Both the position numbers and the translations under genes were made by a program. Of a stretch of DNA of 64,000 nucleotides, positions 12,561 through 54,669 are shown piece by piece. The DNA lies in assembly GCF_001640805.2 (NCBI RefSeq), contig NC_066833.1:1867709-1931708 (forward strand), read 5' to 3'. This DNA is from Lates calcarifer (lineage: Eukaryota; Chordata; Actinopteri; Centropomidae). The notes beneath the pieces are model-generated. The model worked only from the letters and a program-made list of their open reading frames with translations, was not told the origin of the DNA and ran no database searches. Within the stretch, counting starts at the first letter, position 1. Each line of letters opens with the position of its first letter.

Positions 12561-13015
12561 AGTGGTGGTTAACTCAGAGTTCACCTACCAGCTTTTCCTG
12601 GTGCCTTTATCCACATGTTGTCATTGTTCTGTTTCTAAAACCAGACCAGCAGGTGGTCTAGATGAGAAGACTGATAGATATGAGAGCTTTGTCGATCAGA
12701 AAAGTCGTAAATATTGTCTAACCAAAGCTGGAAATGTGTCTAATTGAGTTATGCTGTGTCAAAACACTGAACCCTGAAATGATCCAAAGTGAGTAAACTA
12801 ACATGGCAGAAATCCTTAAAATTCTTTGTGGTTTGGTTCCTGAAGCTTTGCCCCTCCACCTGTCCTCAAAGCTCAGGCTAATCCAGTTATCTCAAACAGG
12901 CCTTACCACCCGGCCACCTCAAGATCCTTGTTAAATGTTAACGGACTGACCTAAATTGTGGTCTGCTGCCCACTGAAAGCGTCCAGCAAGTGTTAAACGG
13001 TTGATCCTCTCACAG

Positions 13016-16000
13016 GGAGGACGTCGCCATGCCGACCGTCAAGAGCAAGAAGAAGAAGCCAAAGAAGGAGGTCAACGATGGAGAGGAGCAGGGAGAAGGT
13101 GAGAGGTGACTGAGTCCACACCTGCAGCTCCACACAACACTACTCTATTCTGTTCTATTTACATCCACTCCATCATGCTCCTGTACAGTGGGTCTGGAGG
13201 TGGAGATGGAGGAGACCAATAGAAGCAATTCTGACAGCAGAGACCCTTTGACCCCAGAGCCACAGGATCCAGCACCACAGAAGAAGAAGAAAAAGAAGAA
13301 GGCCCCGACTACTGGTAACTTTAAATGCATACTAGTGTTTACAACGAACCAACACAACAGAGCCACGATTGGTACATACAGTACACCATGTTCTGACTTT
13401 GGAGTCAAACTATACAAATATACAACAGTGATAAAATACTCAACCTCAACAGGATTTTTTATGATAGAGAAATATAACTTTATCAGGTTTTGATGGTGAG
13501 ACAGTTATTAAATCTGATGTATATTTACAATTAGCTGATCAGTTACAGATCTTATCTTATCTTATCTTTAATTTGATTCAGTAACAATTACTTGGTAAAA
13601 CATTTAATTTAAACTCAGTCTCAGGTGACCTATCAGAAAGTGATCACCCTTCATGTCCTCATGTCAGACCAGGAAACAGAGCATGCTGATGTGCCAAACG
13701 GTAACATGGCTGAGCCGGCCGTGGATGGAGAGGAGATGACTGTCGCTGTGACCAGAAAGACGAAAAGGAAGAGGTGAGTACTGGCAGTAAGACAGGGACT
13801 GGCAGGATTCATCCTCTGGGAACCATGAGTTTAAAGATAGTCCATTCAGAGCCAAGTCGCTTTGGACAAAATCCTCCTGCTTGTTTCAACCTGTCAGGAA
13901 GGCGAAGGCAACGGAGCACTGCAGCAACGACCTGGGAGCCGAAGACGACGACATCATCACAGACGCCCAGTCCCCGATCCCCCAGCATTCCCTGTTCTCC
14001 GCCCCCCACGGACACAGCCAGCCAGTCGGCAAAGTGTTTGTGGAGAGGAACAGTGAGTATGGATCAGATTTTACAGCTTTAGTCGCTTTCTGTAGCAGCT
14101 GAAGAGCCAGAGTTTTCAGGAGGTGGTGGAGACCAAAGACAGAGCTAAGAGAGGGAATACACCACTTCACATCAGCTTTAAAGGTGGTGATGGCAAAACA
14201 GAGCTTTTGCTGCAGTGAAACGTGGAGAACATGGCTGCTGACATTTGTCACAGACGCAGCTCAGTTTACTAATAATGTGGCAGAGTGATACAGTCAACAA
14301 CCACAAACAACAGCAGAAATAAAGGTTCACAAACGAGGGAAAATTTGAGTTTAAAATAATTTGGGTGAATGAATCTGCATCGACTTTATACTCGTAGTGT
14401 CGTGTTTAGTTTTATTCCAAAAGAAAAACTTTCCATGTTGGAAACTTCCCATGGGAATTAGTGGGAATATATAACAAGGATGAACAAAATTTTTCTGGAA
14501 TTAACAGGAACTGACTGGAAATTTGGGGTAATTTATACAAACTGTATCATATACAAACACGACATGCATGCAAACTAATACAACATATTATTATTAATTA
14601 TTTGTGAGTGGAACTTTAATCGATTCATTCATTGAACAAAAAAACATAAATGTTTAATAAAACAAAACAAATTCCCTCTAACTCTTAAACTGTCAATGAA
14701 ATGATGTTAGTTAGCTTACATTTAGCACATTGATTTAGCAGCTAGGTAGCTACTGTATAAACACATGTAGATTTATTTTTTGCTGGTTAATAGCACTGAT
14801 CAAGTTCCCAACTTTGAAAACTCCTGGAATTTTGCAACCCTAGTTGAGAACAAACACAAGACTTTTCTTGGTTTAATTATTATTTTAAATAATATACAAG
14901 TTGTTTGATACACTCTGTCATTGCAGCCCATAAAGAATCTCTGGCTGATGTTTGGAGATAAGTGTTAAGAGTACATTAAACCCTCAGTACCTCTGAACAC
15001 CTTCCTGTTGGCACCAGCAGCCATTTTAATCCATCAGAAGTATCTGGTCACCTGACCCACCAAATCTCCTCTGATCTACAACCCCAGCGTGGACCAGACT
15101 GGACCGGACCGGACCAACCGCAGCCTCTGGAGTAATGCACAGTTGGTTTGTGTCAGTGGGTTGTCTTTTCTTTCTGCTTGTGCAGGGCGTTTCCAGGCAG
15201 AGCGAGTGGAGCAGCTGCGACACTCGGAGCTGATGGACGACTACATGGACCCCAGACAGATCTGGACCACCAGAGACGTCGCCATGAGGGTCCACAGTGG
15301 CTTCAGGTCTGCACATACCCACACAGTATTTCTCACGACCCTGGTGTAACGTTAGATAACATCCTCTTGTCCATATTATCTGTCTGCAGGGTGATCGGTC
15401 TGTTCTCTCACGGGTTCCTGGCCGGCTACGCAGTGTGGAACATCATTGTTGTGTATGTGTTGGCAGGCGACCAGATGACCACGCTGCCCAACCTGCTGCA
15501 GCAGTACCACCTGCTGGCCTACCCAGCCCAGTCTCTGCTCTACCTGCTGCTGGCCATCAGCACTGTGTCTGCATTCGACAGGTCTGTGGACAACAAGCGT
15601 CTCAGTGTTTGAAATGATTTGTGTGAATATCTGGTTTACTTTGAAAGCTGTAGGAGGTTCAGGAGAGTTTTCCCCAAACTGCACCAACTGAGGTGTTGAA
15701 TTAAAAGTTAGGACGACCCACGTAATCCCAGGAGCTACCATTTATGGGAAATATGCTCCAGTAATAAGCTGCTGTATCTCTGTTGTCCAAAACCTAAAGG
15801 ATAACTCTGGTATGTTTGAACCTGGTTCTTATTTTCCCAATATTTTGGGGTGTAAATGTGGTCAATAGTCCACTTCAATGGACATCAAGGCAGTGGTATT
15901 CCAGCAAAATCTCTGTTTTTGTCAGTGGAGTCTGGTAGTGATATATAGAGATGTTTCTGGATCTTCCTCTTTAATAAAAAGCTCTGTCTCTGTAGGAATC

Positions 16001-16860
16001 CTATCATCATGTTGTCAGACACTGAGAAGAACAATCTGAGTCTGTCAGAGACAAAAACAAGACTGAAGTGGACGTCCATTAAAGTGGACAGTTGATTTTT
16101 GTCCCTATCAATCATGTCATGGGGAAAATGATATTTGCCTTCATAAACAGTCCTGATGTTTGAAGCTAATCACTGATTCTTCCTGTGAACCACCTGCAGA
16201 GTGAACCTGGCCAAGGCCTCCATGGCCCTGAGAGGCTTCCTCACCCTGGACCCTGCTGCTCTGGCCTCTTTCTGTAAGTGAGACAAGACAAAGGCAGGAT
16301 GACGATGATGACGGATGATGCTGATGAAAGTGTTGTAACGTCTCTCTGTGTTTTCAGTGTATTTCATAGCCCTGATCCTGTCCCTCAGTCAACAAATGGC
16401 CAGTGATCGCATCAACCTTTATCCCACAGCCAATGAGACTCTGTGGTGAGGACTCTGATTCCACCTTTTTAATCTTGAAAAAAGAAAAACAAAACAAACA
16501 GAAAAATAAAAAAAACAGTATATCTGCTCACCTTCTCCAGGCCTCCAGGTTCAGAGGAGCAGATCCTACGGCCGTGGATTGTGGTGAACCTGGTAGTGGC
16601 GCTGCTGGTGGGCCTGGCCTGGGCCGTCATCTCCACCCGGCCGGACATCGACTACACAGAAGGTGGGAGTCAGTTTTTATTGTATTTATCTGATGTTACC
16701 ACTAGATGGTGCCAAAGGAAATAACATTAAAATCCCAGACTGCTGATAATGACGGGTCTTCATGGATGGATGGACTTGTTTTGTCTTTGCAGAGTTTTTA
16801 ATGACAATGGAGGTGGAGGGATACCCGAGAGGAGACGAGAACCTGGACGTCCCCGCCTGA
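13016..16860 (+). CDS. tmem237: TMEM237, ciliary transition-zone tetraspan protein (5' exon not found)
   Basis: TMEM237 is a four-pass membrane protein of the ciliary transition zone (MKS/Joubert module; human JBTS14). Exons: 13016-13098, 13189-13314, 13668-13773, 13898-14052, 15186-15306, 15390-15581, 16200-16273, 16358-16445, 16541-16662, 16793-16860 (TGA). From the ATG at 13029 this gives 373 residues. The N-terminal half is hydrophilic with Lys runs ([20 protein letters not shown]). Diagnostic stretches are [55 protein letters not shown] and [17 protein letters not shown]. Predicted helices lie at about residues 194-219, 238-254, 282-296 and 322-341. The first listed exon has a good acceptor (CTCTCACAG) and is open upstream of the ATG ([14 protein letters not shown]). 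It aligns with the internal QDDIPLSRPKKKKP region of human TMEM237, so the ATG at 13029 is probably an internal Met. Confidence 0.92.
14426..14842 (-). mobile_element. hAT-like MITE family C, 5'-degenerate copy
   Basis: Same family as the element at 33064-33560. The right end TTTGCAACCCTA is the inverted form of the family terminus (TAGGGTTGCAAA). Internal parts shared with it include CATGGGAATTA, TACAAACTGTATC and ATTTATTTGTGAGT. The left terminus is not recognisable. It fills most of the TMEM237 intron 14053-15185. Confidence 0.65.
15795..16127 (+). mobile_element. MITE family A copy in a TMEM237 intron
   Basis: Begins AAAGGATAACTCTGGTATG and TTGAACCTGG, contains the shared core (GTAGGAATCCTATCATCATG) and ends near TTTTTGTCCCTATCAATCATG. 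It lies in the intron between 15581 and 16200. Confidence 0.7.
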
Positions 16861-16974
16861 AACCCTCGAAAACCTCTGTCTCTGTCCAAAAATCAGTTCC
16901 CTTGTTCATTTTAATGTATGTTTTTGTACAATATATTTTACTGTAGCTCTTTGTTTTCTGGGAGTCATTTTGTA

Positions 16975-16980
16975 AATAAA
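16975..16980 (+). terminator. TMEM237 polyadenylation signal AATAAA
   Basis: AATAAA 115 bp after the TMEM237 stop codon, followed by TGT-rich sequence (GTTGGGTGTTTGGTGTG) of the kind expected downstream of a cleavage site. Confidence 0.75.
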
Positions 16981-43148
<26,168 letters not shown>

Positions 43149-43664
43149 TAGAAAAGACGAAGAACGTTGTTGTTGTCTTGTCTGTTCAGTCCTCTGTTGT
43201 CTCACAGCTCCAGTTCAGTGTCTTGGAGCTGAGCTAGAAGGGAAGAACTGACTTGCATCCATTTTGTTTTTGGTTCCTTTAGATCCTTACTAACCAATCA
43301 CAAGCAAACCTGAGCTTGTAAACAAAAAAAATCATCGGTTCACTAACATTTTATCGGGAGTATACGAGAGAATCTGATTCTCACTCCTGTAGGTGACGTT
43401 TGTTCTGCTGTCTGAGCTACATCCCTCTCTTTCTACCCCCACAGGACTGAGAGGCGTCTTCAGTGTCATCGTGTGACCAGTGTTGATGAGTTTGGTGTGA
43501 AGGTTCACAAACGTTTCTTTGACCAAAAAATGAAGATGTGTTTTTAGTTTTCTTGTGATCACAAAAAAATTATTTCAATACTCAACATACCAAGTTTGTT
43601 TTCTTGTAATCACAAAATAATTTTCTTGATGCTCAGTGACAGTTAGCATTAAAATAAATCACGC

Positions 43665-43850
43665 TCCCTTTTCACATTACCACAGTTTTGCTAAAAATGG
43701 AAAAGTTTTTTCTTTGCATTTTAAAAAAGTTCATTCGACAGTGTTGTGAAAACAATGACTGGTCACATCTGCAAAAACAATTGAAAACGCAGTAGTATGC
43801 AGCCTTGCCAGTAGATGGCGATGTAACTTGATGGTCTGCAGCACAAACAT
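43665..43850 (-). repeat. Dispersed repeat D, inverted copy
   Basis: Reverse complement of the copy at 32785-32940. See AATTGAAAACGCAGTAGTAT and GCCAGTAGATGGCGATGT. Confidence 0.7.
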
Positions 43851-44527
43851 AGATTGATAGTCCACTATTGGTGTTTTCCTGTGATGGGGCAGCATCGTCA
43901 CAGTTTTCCCATTAACTGCATGTTGCCAGTTTCAGTTACAGATCATAGCTAATTCACCTGTTTCTAATGAAGCAGTTTTGTTGTTAAGAGACACTGAAAA
44001 TACAAAAGTAAGTAGTTTGTCTCTTTCTTGATGGAAGAGGCCATGAAGTTGTTTTTTTCTCCTTTGTCAAGATGGAACAGAAACAGGAAAACAGGTCTTG
44101 TTATGTTCAGGTCATTGATTCTTTTGTGAGCACCAGAAAACAATGCATTGAATTTAACTACTTGTACACTACAATATGTCCACTCTGGGCTTCTGTAGCT
44201 CACTTCACATTATTTCTTCTCTCTGCCCTCCTCTCACCCCAACCCACAACAGAAGACAGTCTTTCCCCTGAGGTGAAGACTGAGATTATTTTTAGTATTA
44301 ACCATGTGATAATCCCAGATTTTAAAAACACAGACTGAGAGGAAGCTGTGCAAAATCTACCCTTGCCCTAAACACTGAATCCACAAACATTCTTCCCCCA
44401 TTTTTTCTTTCCATTCTCTGAAACACTTTGAATATCCTGCCTTGGCCATACTTTTGACTCATGACATCGGCCAATCAAGAAAAATTGCACTTAACACTTT
44501 ACACTCTACTTAATCACACTAATACTT

Positions 44528-44660
44528 AAAGGGTAACTCTACTGAAGTGGACGATTGTCCTGCACCGATTCCAAAGATTTTTGTGCCTATTAATAATTTA
44601 CTCCCAAAACATGGAGAATAAAGCCCAGGTTCAAAAATACCAGTTATCCTTCAAGTGTGG
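44528..44660 (+). mobile_element. MITE family A, internally deleted copy
   Basis: Begins AAAGGGTAACTCTACTGAAG, keeps CCAAAGATTTTTGTGCCTAT and the right terminus (AAGCCCAGGTTCAAAAATAC, CAGTTATCCTT). The core is deleted. Confidence 0.7.
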
Positions 44661-47600
44661 TTTACTGATTATCAAAAGTGATGATTTATTGGATATTTAG
44701 AGCCCCCTAGTGACAAAATATTTGCAAAGGCAGGTCTAGCATTTTGTCATTTGTGGATGAAACAGGCTTTAAAGTTATAATCCTTCAGATTTCAGTCCTG
44801 GTGGTTTAATACCAGTCAGAAATGCCAATAAGATAAAGGTCAGTCACAAACATTGTCAGATTTTTAATGAAGTTCTGAGATAATATGAGAGTATTAATTA
44901 TTGTAGAACTTGTATGACAAGGTTTTAGTACCAGATACTAAGCTGTGTAAATATACACATCCCTTCAAAAGTACTTTGAACAGAGTCTAGAACCAGCTGT
45001 TTCCTTCAGTCCTGGACAAAGTGCTTATTTCAAACTGCAGATTTTCACTTTTACAGTCTCACCTCATCTCTTCGTCCTTGTTCTCCTGTTCTCGTCGTTA
45101 TAACAGAAGCAATCAACCAGACTCTGTTTAGGTTTCTGATACTGTAGCAGAGCTGGAGCATTAAGTGGCCAGTCGATGTCTAACTAACGACGACTAAACT
45201 GACCACAACACCTACACACTATGACACCAGACGAGTGTTTGAACCAGTTTATTTTCAGATGTGTCCAACTCCTTGCTCCTTTGCCCTTCGCCATGACGAA
45301 TACCGCCAACCTTCCTATTTTCTGAAGAGCCTTATATTCATTTTTTTTGTCCATGAATTAAAAAGACATGCTGAGGACTCAGAGAGAGGAAGGAAGGAAT
45401 CAAACTGCAATTGAAGAACGACAATAACAAAGTTTTCATTTGTAGATAAAGTGGAAACTGTCCTGTGTTTTTGCCGAGCCATAAACTTTGTTATCGTCAC
45501 TCGTCCCTCTCTGATGTGAAGTCTGTACATTGAGCCTCTTTGTGTGTTTTCTAGTGGCTGAAAAGTGCCTGTTAGTTTAGTGCAGATGAGTCTTCTTGCC
45601 ACAAGGAAAGAAGCAAAGGAAACAGAGTCACCTGAATGCACCAGGTGACCAGTCTAGGGAGGAAGACCTTTTAAAGTTCAGGTGTTTTTCCTCCAGCCTG
45701 GGTCTTATAGTTAGGACTTGTCATAAAAAGTCTTAAAGGCATGAAACCAAACAAAGATGAAGTCTCAGCCTCTTCAACACTAAAACTCCTCTGAAACCCC
45801 AAATACGGACATTAATTTTGCAAAATCATACAGTTTGGGTCGGGTTAAGACAGTCCTCTAAAGATTCATTCCAAACTTCTTTAGGAAATTGAACTATTTA
45901 ACATTAATTCACATATATTTGAAGTTCTCTGTTTGATGTTTGATCCTGGTTTTGGTTTTCCTGCCTCAGAACGTCCTGTAGTCGTGTTGTGAAGTGGACC
46001 TAATGGAAAACACCTGGTGGAGATTTTTTTGGACTTGTTGCCAGTTTTGAAGTTTACAGTGTGTTTGCCTGCATGCCTGACATATAACTTACATTTTTAT
46101 TCAGTGTTTTTATATTCTTTTTCTTTTTTGTCACCAACTTGCTTTATTCTCTCTGTTTGATCAGCTGATGTTTTCATTATTATTATTATTATTATTTTGA
46201 TTGTAATGGCCCTTTAAGATGCAGGCGACTATTAGTGCCATATATCAGTGTGTTGTGGTGTGACTGCAGGTGTGTGTGTGTGAACCAGTATGAACCAAAC
46301 CTTCCCTCGTGGACTCTTGTTGACTGAAGTGACCATGGACCTGAAAACAGTGTTTCCTTGTTGTACAGTGTTTATTTAAGTTTGACCTCAAAAACCAGAG
46401 TACACCACGTTAATGCTCCTGTTGCGCGAGTGGATAGAGCAGCGTTATGCCCACACTAATATGTTTTAGTTTTAAAACTCATCACCGTTGCTGCTGTTAC
46501 ACCTGGTTTCAGCACTACTCTGGAGTTTTCAAGTCTCTAAGACAGAGACTTTTGGAAACATTGCTGGGCCTGTTCTTATCAGTTATGACCTGATTGGTCA
46601 CGCTCTCAACTGCCAGTGATGGACTTTGCTAGCAGGTATAAAATTTGTATAAAATTTGTTTGTCTTGCTGTTCCTTGTTGGTAGTATTTTCTGCAATTAA
46701 ACAACCAACTGCAGAGTAAACAATCTACTTCCTGTTTACACCGACATGGACATTCCCAGTGTACCTGAATGGTCATTGAATGGTCACGTGATATTCATTT
46801 TCAGGCGCGTTAGTAACAGAGCAGATTACTTCTGATACGGAGCTGTTTTAAAATGAAAACACATTAGTGTTTCCACACTTGTTGACATTTTCAGTCTGGA
46901 CTTTCAGAGTAAGAGAACCACATCCCCTCTGTTAAAAGCTCTCACTGGCTTGGTTGTTTTCAGAACCAGGGAAACTGGGATCAACGAGTTTGCCAACTTG
47001 TGACGCTCAAGTTACAGGTCTGTTTCTGGTCACCTGGATCTGCAGGCTCTTGACCAGCTTTGGCGTACTCTGGTTTTTGTTTTGCCTGCAACATCCCTTT
47101 AACCAGTGTTCGCTGAGAGATGAGATGATGAGTGAAACGTGGGCGGACGGCTTCTCTGAGGCTGATTTTTATCAGGAATCTGCTTCATCTTTCTCCCTGC
47201 AGATGATAGTCCTGAAAACCAGCTTCATTCTGGATCTGGTTCCAAAGTTAGCAAATCACACAAAACATGAGATATTTCTCTTCCAGTTATTCTATTCTTC
47301 ATATTTGCTATTTAGGATATTATTCATACAAGTCTTTAATGAGGTAAAGAAGGTGGCCCTGGTCAGTGTTGGCACATGAACCAAATGTGTCTTTAATTAT
47401 TCCCGTTTTCCAGAAACAGAAAACTCAAGAGACGACCTAAACAATGAAGCATTTCCATAAAAGTTAATATATTTAGACTCATGTAAACCTGCTACTCGTC
47501 AGATGAGCTGTACTTTCCTTTTTAGATCTTCTTCCCTCTCTCAACATATTAATCTGATCCTCGGTCAGCTCCACAGCACATTCCTGTTAGAACATGACGC

Positions 47601-47809
47601 CTGGAGAAGCTCTCTGTTGATCTTTTGTAAGAAAGAAGTAAAGTGAAAATTACTGAGTAAATGTTTTAACAGCCCGTCTGTGTCGCTGTCGTTTATTTAT
47701 TACAAGCTGGAGTTGAGTGGAGGTCAGGACCTGTGTTAAACATGTTCCTGACTATAATTAAATACTTAGATCCATTAAATAAAAAAGTAACAGATCACAT
47801 ACTTGTTTC

Positions 47810-47815
47810 AATAAA
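47810..47815 (+). terminator. Candidate distal polyadenylation signal AATAAA
   Basis: AATAAA 4.7 kb after the ABI2 stop; a similar AAATAAA occurs at about 47778. Either may end a long ABI2 3' UTR. This is inference only. Confidence 0.3.
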
Positions 47816-47822
47816 GTTACTG

Positions 47823-47915
47823 TTCCAGTCCAGCCCTGTAGGTGGCGGTAATGTGCCTGTGAGCTGGTTTGACAGCTAATCAAAGAAGAAGAAGAATTAA
47901 TGAGGCGTAGAAGAA
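47823..47915 (+). repeat. Teleost dispersed repeat with GGTGGCGGTAATG core and AAG tail
   Basis: CTGTAGGTGGCGGTAATGTG followed by CAAAGAAGAAGAAGAA. This combination recurs in many fish genomes, by recollection; no search was possible. Confidence 0.5.
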
Positions 47916-48238
47916 GAAAGTACTATGGATAAAAAAAACAAGAGCTTATGGTTGAGGGACAAAGTTAGTTTTATTTTCTCGTCGGTTTTTCTTTGAAAAC
48001 TTGTTTTAGTGCTTCAGGATTGAGCTGCAGTGAATCACGACCAGGTATCACCGCGAAGAGTCCGGTTGGAGAGGAAGTGAGACCTCGTAACTACACTACC
48101 CATGATGCACCGCGTCCAAAGGTTCAAATCAGAATGTTAACGGCTGGTGAACGAGCTGAGTGTTAAACAGTCGTGATAACGCCCCTAAGGACCTGGAGAT
48201 ATCGGATTTTTTGCTGTCTGTCGGTGTAGGAGACTGTT

Positions 48239-48448
48239 ATGTAGCAGTCGAGCCGGTTTGTGTGGATTTTGTCGGACGGACACTGTAGTTTTTGCGATGA
48301 CTCGGCCGGTTTCTGTTAGTTAGCGCCGTCAGGCTAAGCTAACTCGTTGCTAACTCGTGTGATGAGTTTCAGGTTGTAGTCCTTCACGTTTACTCTTCAG
48401 ACATGAATTAGCCCCGCGTAGTTTTTCACAGTGATGCTTTATTATTAG
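48239..48448 (+). promoter_or_regulatory. Cluster of five short upstream ORFs before CNOT11
   Basis: Short ATG frames end quickly at 48239-48244 (ATG TAG, bare start-stop), 48297-48323, 48362-48379, 48403-48411 (ATG AAT TAG) and 48434-48448. If transcription starts upstream of them they would reduce translation of the main frame. The surrounding 48.1-48.9 kb is CpG-rich, so the promoter is probably close. The start site is unknown. Confidence 0.4.
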
Positions 48449-48520
48449 CAGAGAACAGAGAGTTTTATATCAAAGCATATCTCCAGGAAGCTAAGCTAAG
48501 CTAACCGAGGTGAGGAGACC

Positions 48521-52053
<3,533 letters not shown>

Positions 52054-52265
52054 TGAACTCCAGCTTCAGCACGAGCGACAGGGACACGGCTGAGAGTCAG
52101 TGTTGTAAATATGTAGTTATGATTTCCTCAGACTTTAAATCCTCTGTTCACTCTGCTTCACCAACATCTTCATCTCTGGGAGGAAAAACAGGATGGATCT
52201 TCAGCTTTTCATTTTTTACCTGTCCTCTGTCTTTCCTCTGGAAACTGAATCTCTCCAGTTCTCTG

Positions 52266-52271
52266 ATTAAA
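52266..52271 (+). terminator. CNOT11 polyadenylation signal ATTAAA
   Basis: ATTAAA about 250 bp after the stop, followed by GTGTGTCTGTGC, a GT-rich element expected just beyond a cleavage site. Confidence 0.65.
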
Positions 52272-53159
52272 CAGACTGTTTAACTGACTCTCAGCTCGTG
52301 TGTCTGTGCTTTCATCAATGGTTTTGATCAGCTCTCTCCTGTCTGCTGTTTAATCACAGGTGATTAAATATCCAGTGGGCAGGTTCTCTTCTTTATTCTG
52401 TTCTCTTAAAATCTGTGGCTGCAACAGAACCTCATTACAACACCTGTTGAATGATGGTTGTTTTAAACAGCAGGTGAACTGTAGCAGCTCATGTCTGAGG
52501 CATCAGGTTATGAGAGAGACCTCGCTGCAGATCACTGAGTAAATATACATTTCTATAAATGAATAAAAGCAAAATAAATAATGTTATTTCTACATGTAGT
52601 TATCTCTGTGTGTGAGTTAGGTGGACTCTGATGGACTGATGAAAATACTGAGGAGCTCAGGTGATGAAAAAATGAAAAATCTCCCAGATATTTTCCAAAA
52701 ATCTGATCTGATTCTGATCATTTGATTATTTATTGAAATGTAAACATGTTAGAAGTTTAGAGAGAAAAATGGAGCTCGCAAACCTGAGCACGATGATGAA
52801 CAACCAAGATCCCTCATCCAGATTTTAACAGTTAACACCAGAACAAAACAGTTTTTCAGTTGGATGATCTTAATCTCATTCTGTGAATAATTTAATCTGC
52901 ACAGTTTAAGGTAAATGTGTGTAAATATTATCAACATATAGTTTTTGAAGGTTACATGTCTTAATTCACGTCATATTTTGAAGAGGAGTTATTATTATTA
53001 TTGTAATTATTATTATTTATTTATTTTTGTTTTGTTGTTGTTGTTGTTGTTAGTAGTATTATTAGCATTACTTTATCTATATGTCATTTAATTCTTCTTT
53101 ATTTATCTGCTCTGGCGCGTGGCTGTAGGCCAGATCTTATCATACGTCTTTACGGTGGA
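52272..53159 (+). other. Spacer between CNOT11 and the next gene
   Basis: AT-rich spacer with ATT and TTG runs at about 52990-53055. No gene was recognised. Confidence 0.55.
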
Positions 53160-53439
53160 TGTGTTTTAAGACCAATCAGAGACGGTTGCTAGGCGTTAAC
53201 GTATGTCGTCGTTGCCAGTGGCGTGCCTCCTCATTGGTCATGAACCTCTGGGCGGAGCTCAGAGAGGCGGAGAAACGAAGCCGGAACAGATTTAAACCAA
53301 CGTCCGAGCCGCTGCCTCTGTTTGTCAGTGCTGTGAGGAAACGTCGTTACCGGAGAGTCTGGATGCTACAACAAACTCTGGAGCTGGTTTTTGTCAGGCA
53401 CCAGTGAGACTGGACGCTGAACATACCTGCGGCGCGAAG
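53160..53439 (+). promoter_or_regulatory. CpG-rich promoter and non-coding first exon of an unrecognised gene
   Basis: GC-rich sequence with an inverted CCAAT box (CATTGGTC at 53233) and a GGGCGGAGC box. The first exon probably ends at 53439 with a good donor (GAAG|GTAAGG). It carries a 14-residue upstream ORF (53363-53407). In the frame that leads into the next exon there is a stop at 53405-53407 and no ATG after it, so translation should begin in a later exon. Confidence 0.55.
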
Positions 53440-54669
53440 GTAAGGTAGCTAGCTAGCTGCTAGCGTTAGCATTAACGTTATTCAAGAGCGTTAGCTTTGG
53501 CGACTGACGTTAGCATTAGCATTACCTCGTAAAGCTATCTGTTGATAATGTGTTTAAATCCCTGTTTGTATTTATATCACTTTACCGACATTTTGTGTCT
53601 CTGTCTCTTTGTGTTCCATCCGGGCCATTGTGACTCAGTTTGTGTGTTTGTGGTCATTGTGTTTCATGTTGTGTCTCTACCAGTGTTTTACACCTGGGTG
53701 TTAGCTTTAGCATTAGTGGGCAGTGTTAGCTTTAGCCGTATCATTGATATCTTGTCTTTGAGGCTTTTTTCTTATTGTCGTCGTTTATATCTGTGTGTGT
53801 GTGTGTGTGTGTGTGACTGAGCTGTGGAGGTAACTAACTGTTGAGTCTGTTTACAGCTCTGTTAGCTTCTCTTTACTCTGCAGACATGTCACTGCTTCTT
53901 TCTAATGTTGAGCTTTAAGTCCGTTTATTCAGGATTATCCTGTCGTTGTGATCATGTTGTTTCTCTTTGTGGTTGTTTTGCATCGCATTGTGTTCTTGTA
54001 GGTTTGTGTCTTTGTAGTTTTGTGTCTGCTTCAGGTCATTTTGTGTTTCAGTGCGGCAGGTCAGCGTCTTATTGTGATCGTTGTGCGACTCAGTTTTTTG
54101 CCTCTTTGTCGTTTTGTGTGTCTTTGTAGCTTTGTGGTAGTAATTCATAGCCATCCATTGATCCCCTGTTGTGTATATTATTGATTAGAAATTAGTTTGT
54201 GGTGACTTGAGACTTTATTGAGCTCAGTTTTGTGTTAAATCCAAGCTGGAAAACTGGATTTGAACTCTGTGAGAGCAGGTCACAGTGTCTGAGCTCACTG
54301 TTAGAAATTACTATAAAAACTGCTTTTCTCTCTGAGATCAATAGAGTCGTATTCTAGTAACATAATGAATTATTCACCTCAAAACTCAGAGTGTGATTGT
54401 CACAGTTTATTCTTCTCCACTGTTCTGGTTTTGGAGGTGAACTGTTGTTTATTAATAAGATTCAGCTGCTGATTGATTCTTGTGATGATTTTTCATATGT
54501 GACAGTAAACAGCTCATTTTCTGAAACAGCCTCTAATGTTTGTTAAATGTTGTGGATCAGCTGTAATGTTGAAGATTTCTCTGTGTTTTCATGGTTAAAC
54601 TGTTGATGAGGAATAGGTAGCAGTGTATTGATCATTTTCCTTTGTATGTTTCTCTTTGGTTTCCTCCAG
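53440..54669 (+). other. First intron of the unrecognised gene
   Basis: Starts with GCTAGC-rich sequence (GCTAGCTAGCTGCTAGCG), has a GT microsatellite at about 53789-53814 and a TTTGTGTC-rich low-complexity stretch near 53930-54125. From 54237 it is part of duplicated block A. Confidence 0.5.

Larger units (their letters stand above)
8757..13015 (+). other. MPP4 3' UTR and MPP4-TMEM237 spacer
   Basis: Holds the MPP4 3' UTR, a TTTG repeat at about 9233-9254, a MITE A scrap (10717-10771), a LINE scrap (10776-10905) and a degenerate tandem duplication (12145-12560). The TMEM237 promoter and first exon should be here but no coding exon with the expected proline-rich start could be picked out. 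A possible non-coding exon ends at the CAG|GTGAGA donor near 11636. A 167-codon minus-strand frame at 9001-9504 has no support. Confidence 0.5.
43149..47816 (+). other. ABI2 3' UTR and downstream spacer
   Basis: Long non-coding stretch after the ABI2 stop. Contents: repeat D (43665-43850, inverted), MITE A (44528-44660) and an ATT run near 46175. A 141-codon plus-strand frame at 46954-47379 has no recognisable domain. How much is 3' UTR cannot be decided without transcripts. Confidence 0.5.

Noticed and set aside
46954..47379. 141-codon plus-strand frame downstream of ABI2
   Set aside because: No recognisable family or signal. It sits in the ABI2 3' region; possible but unsupported.
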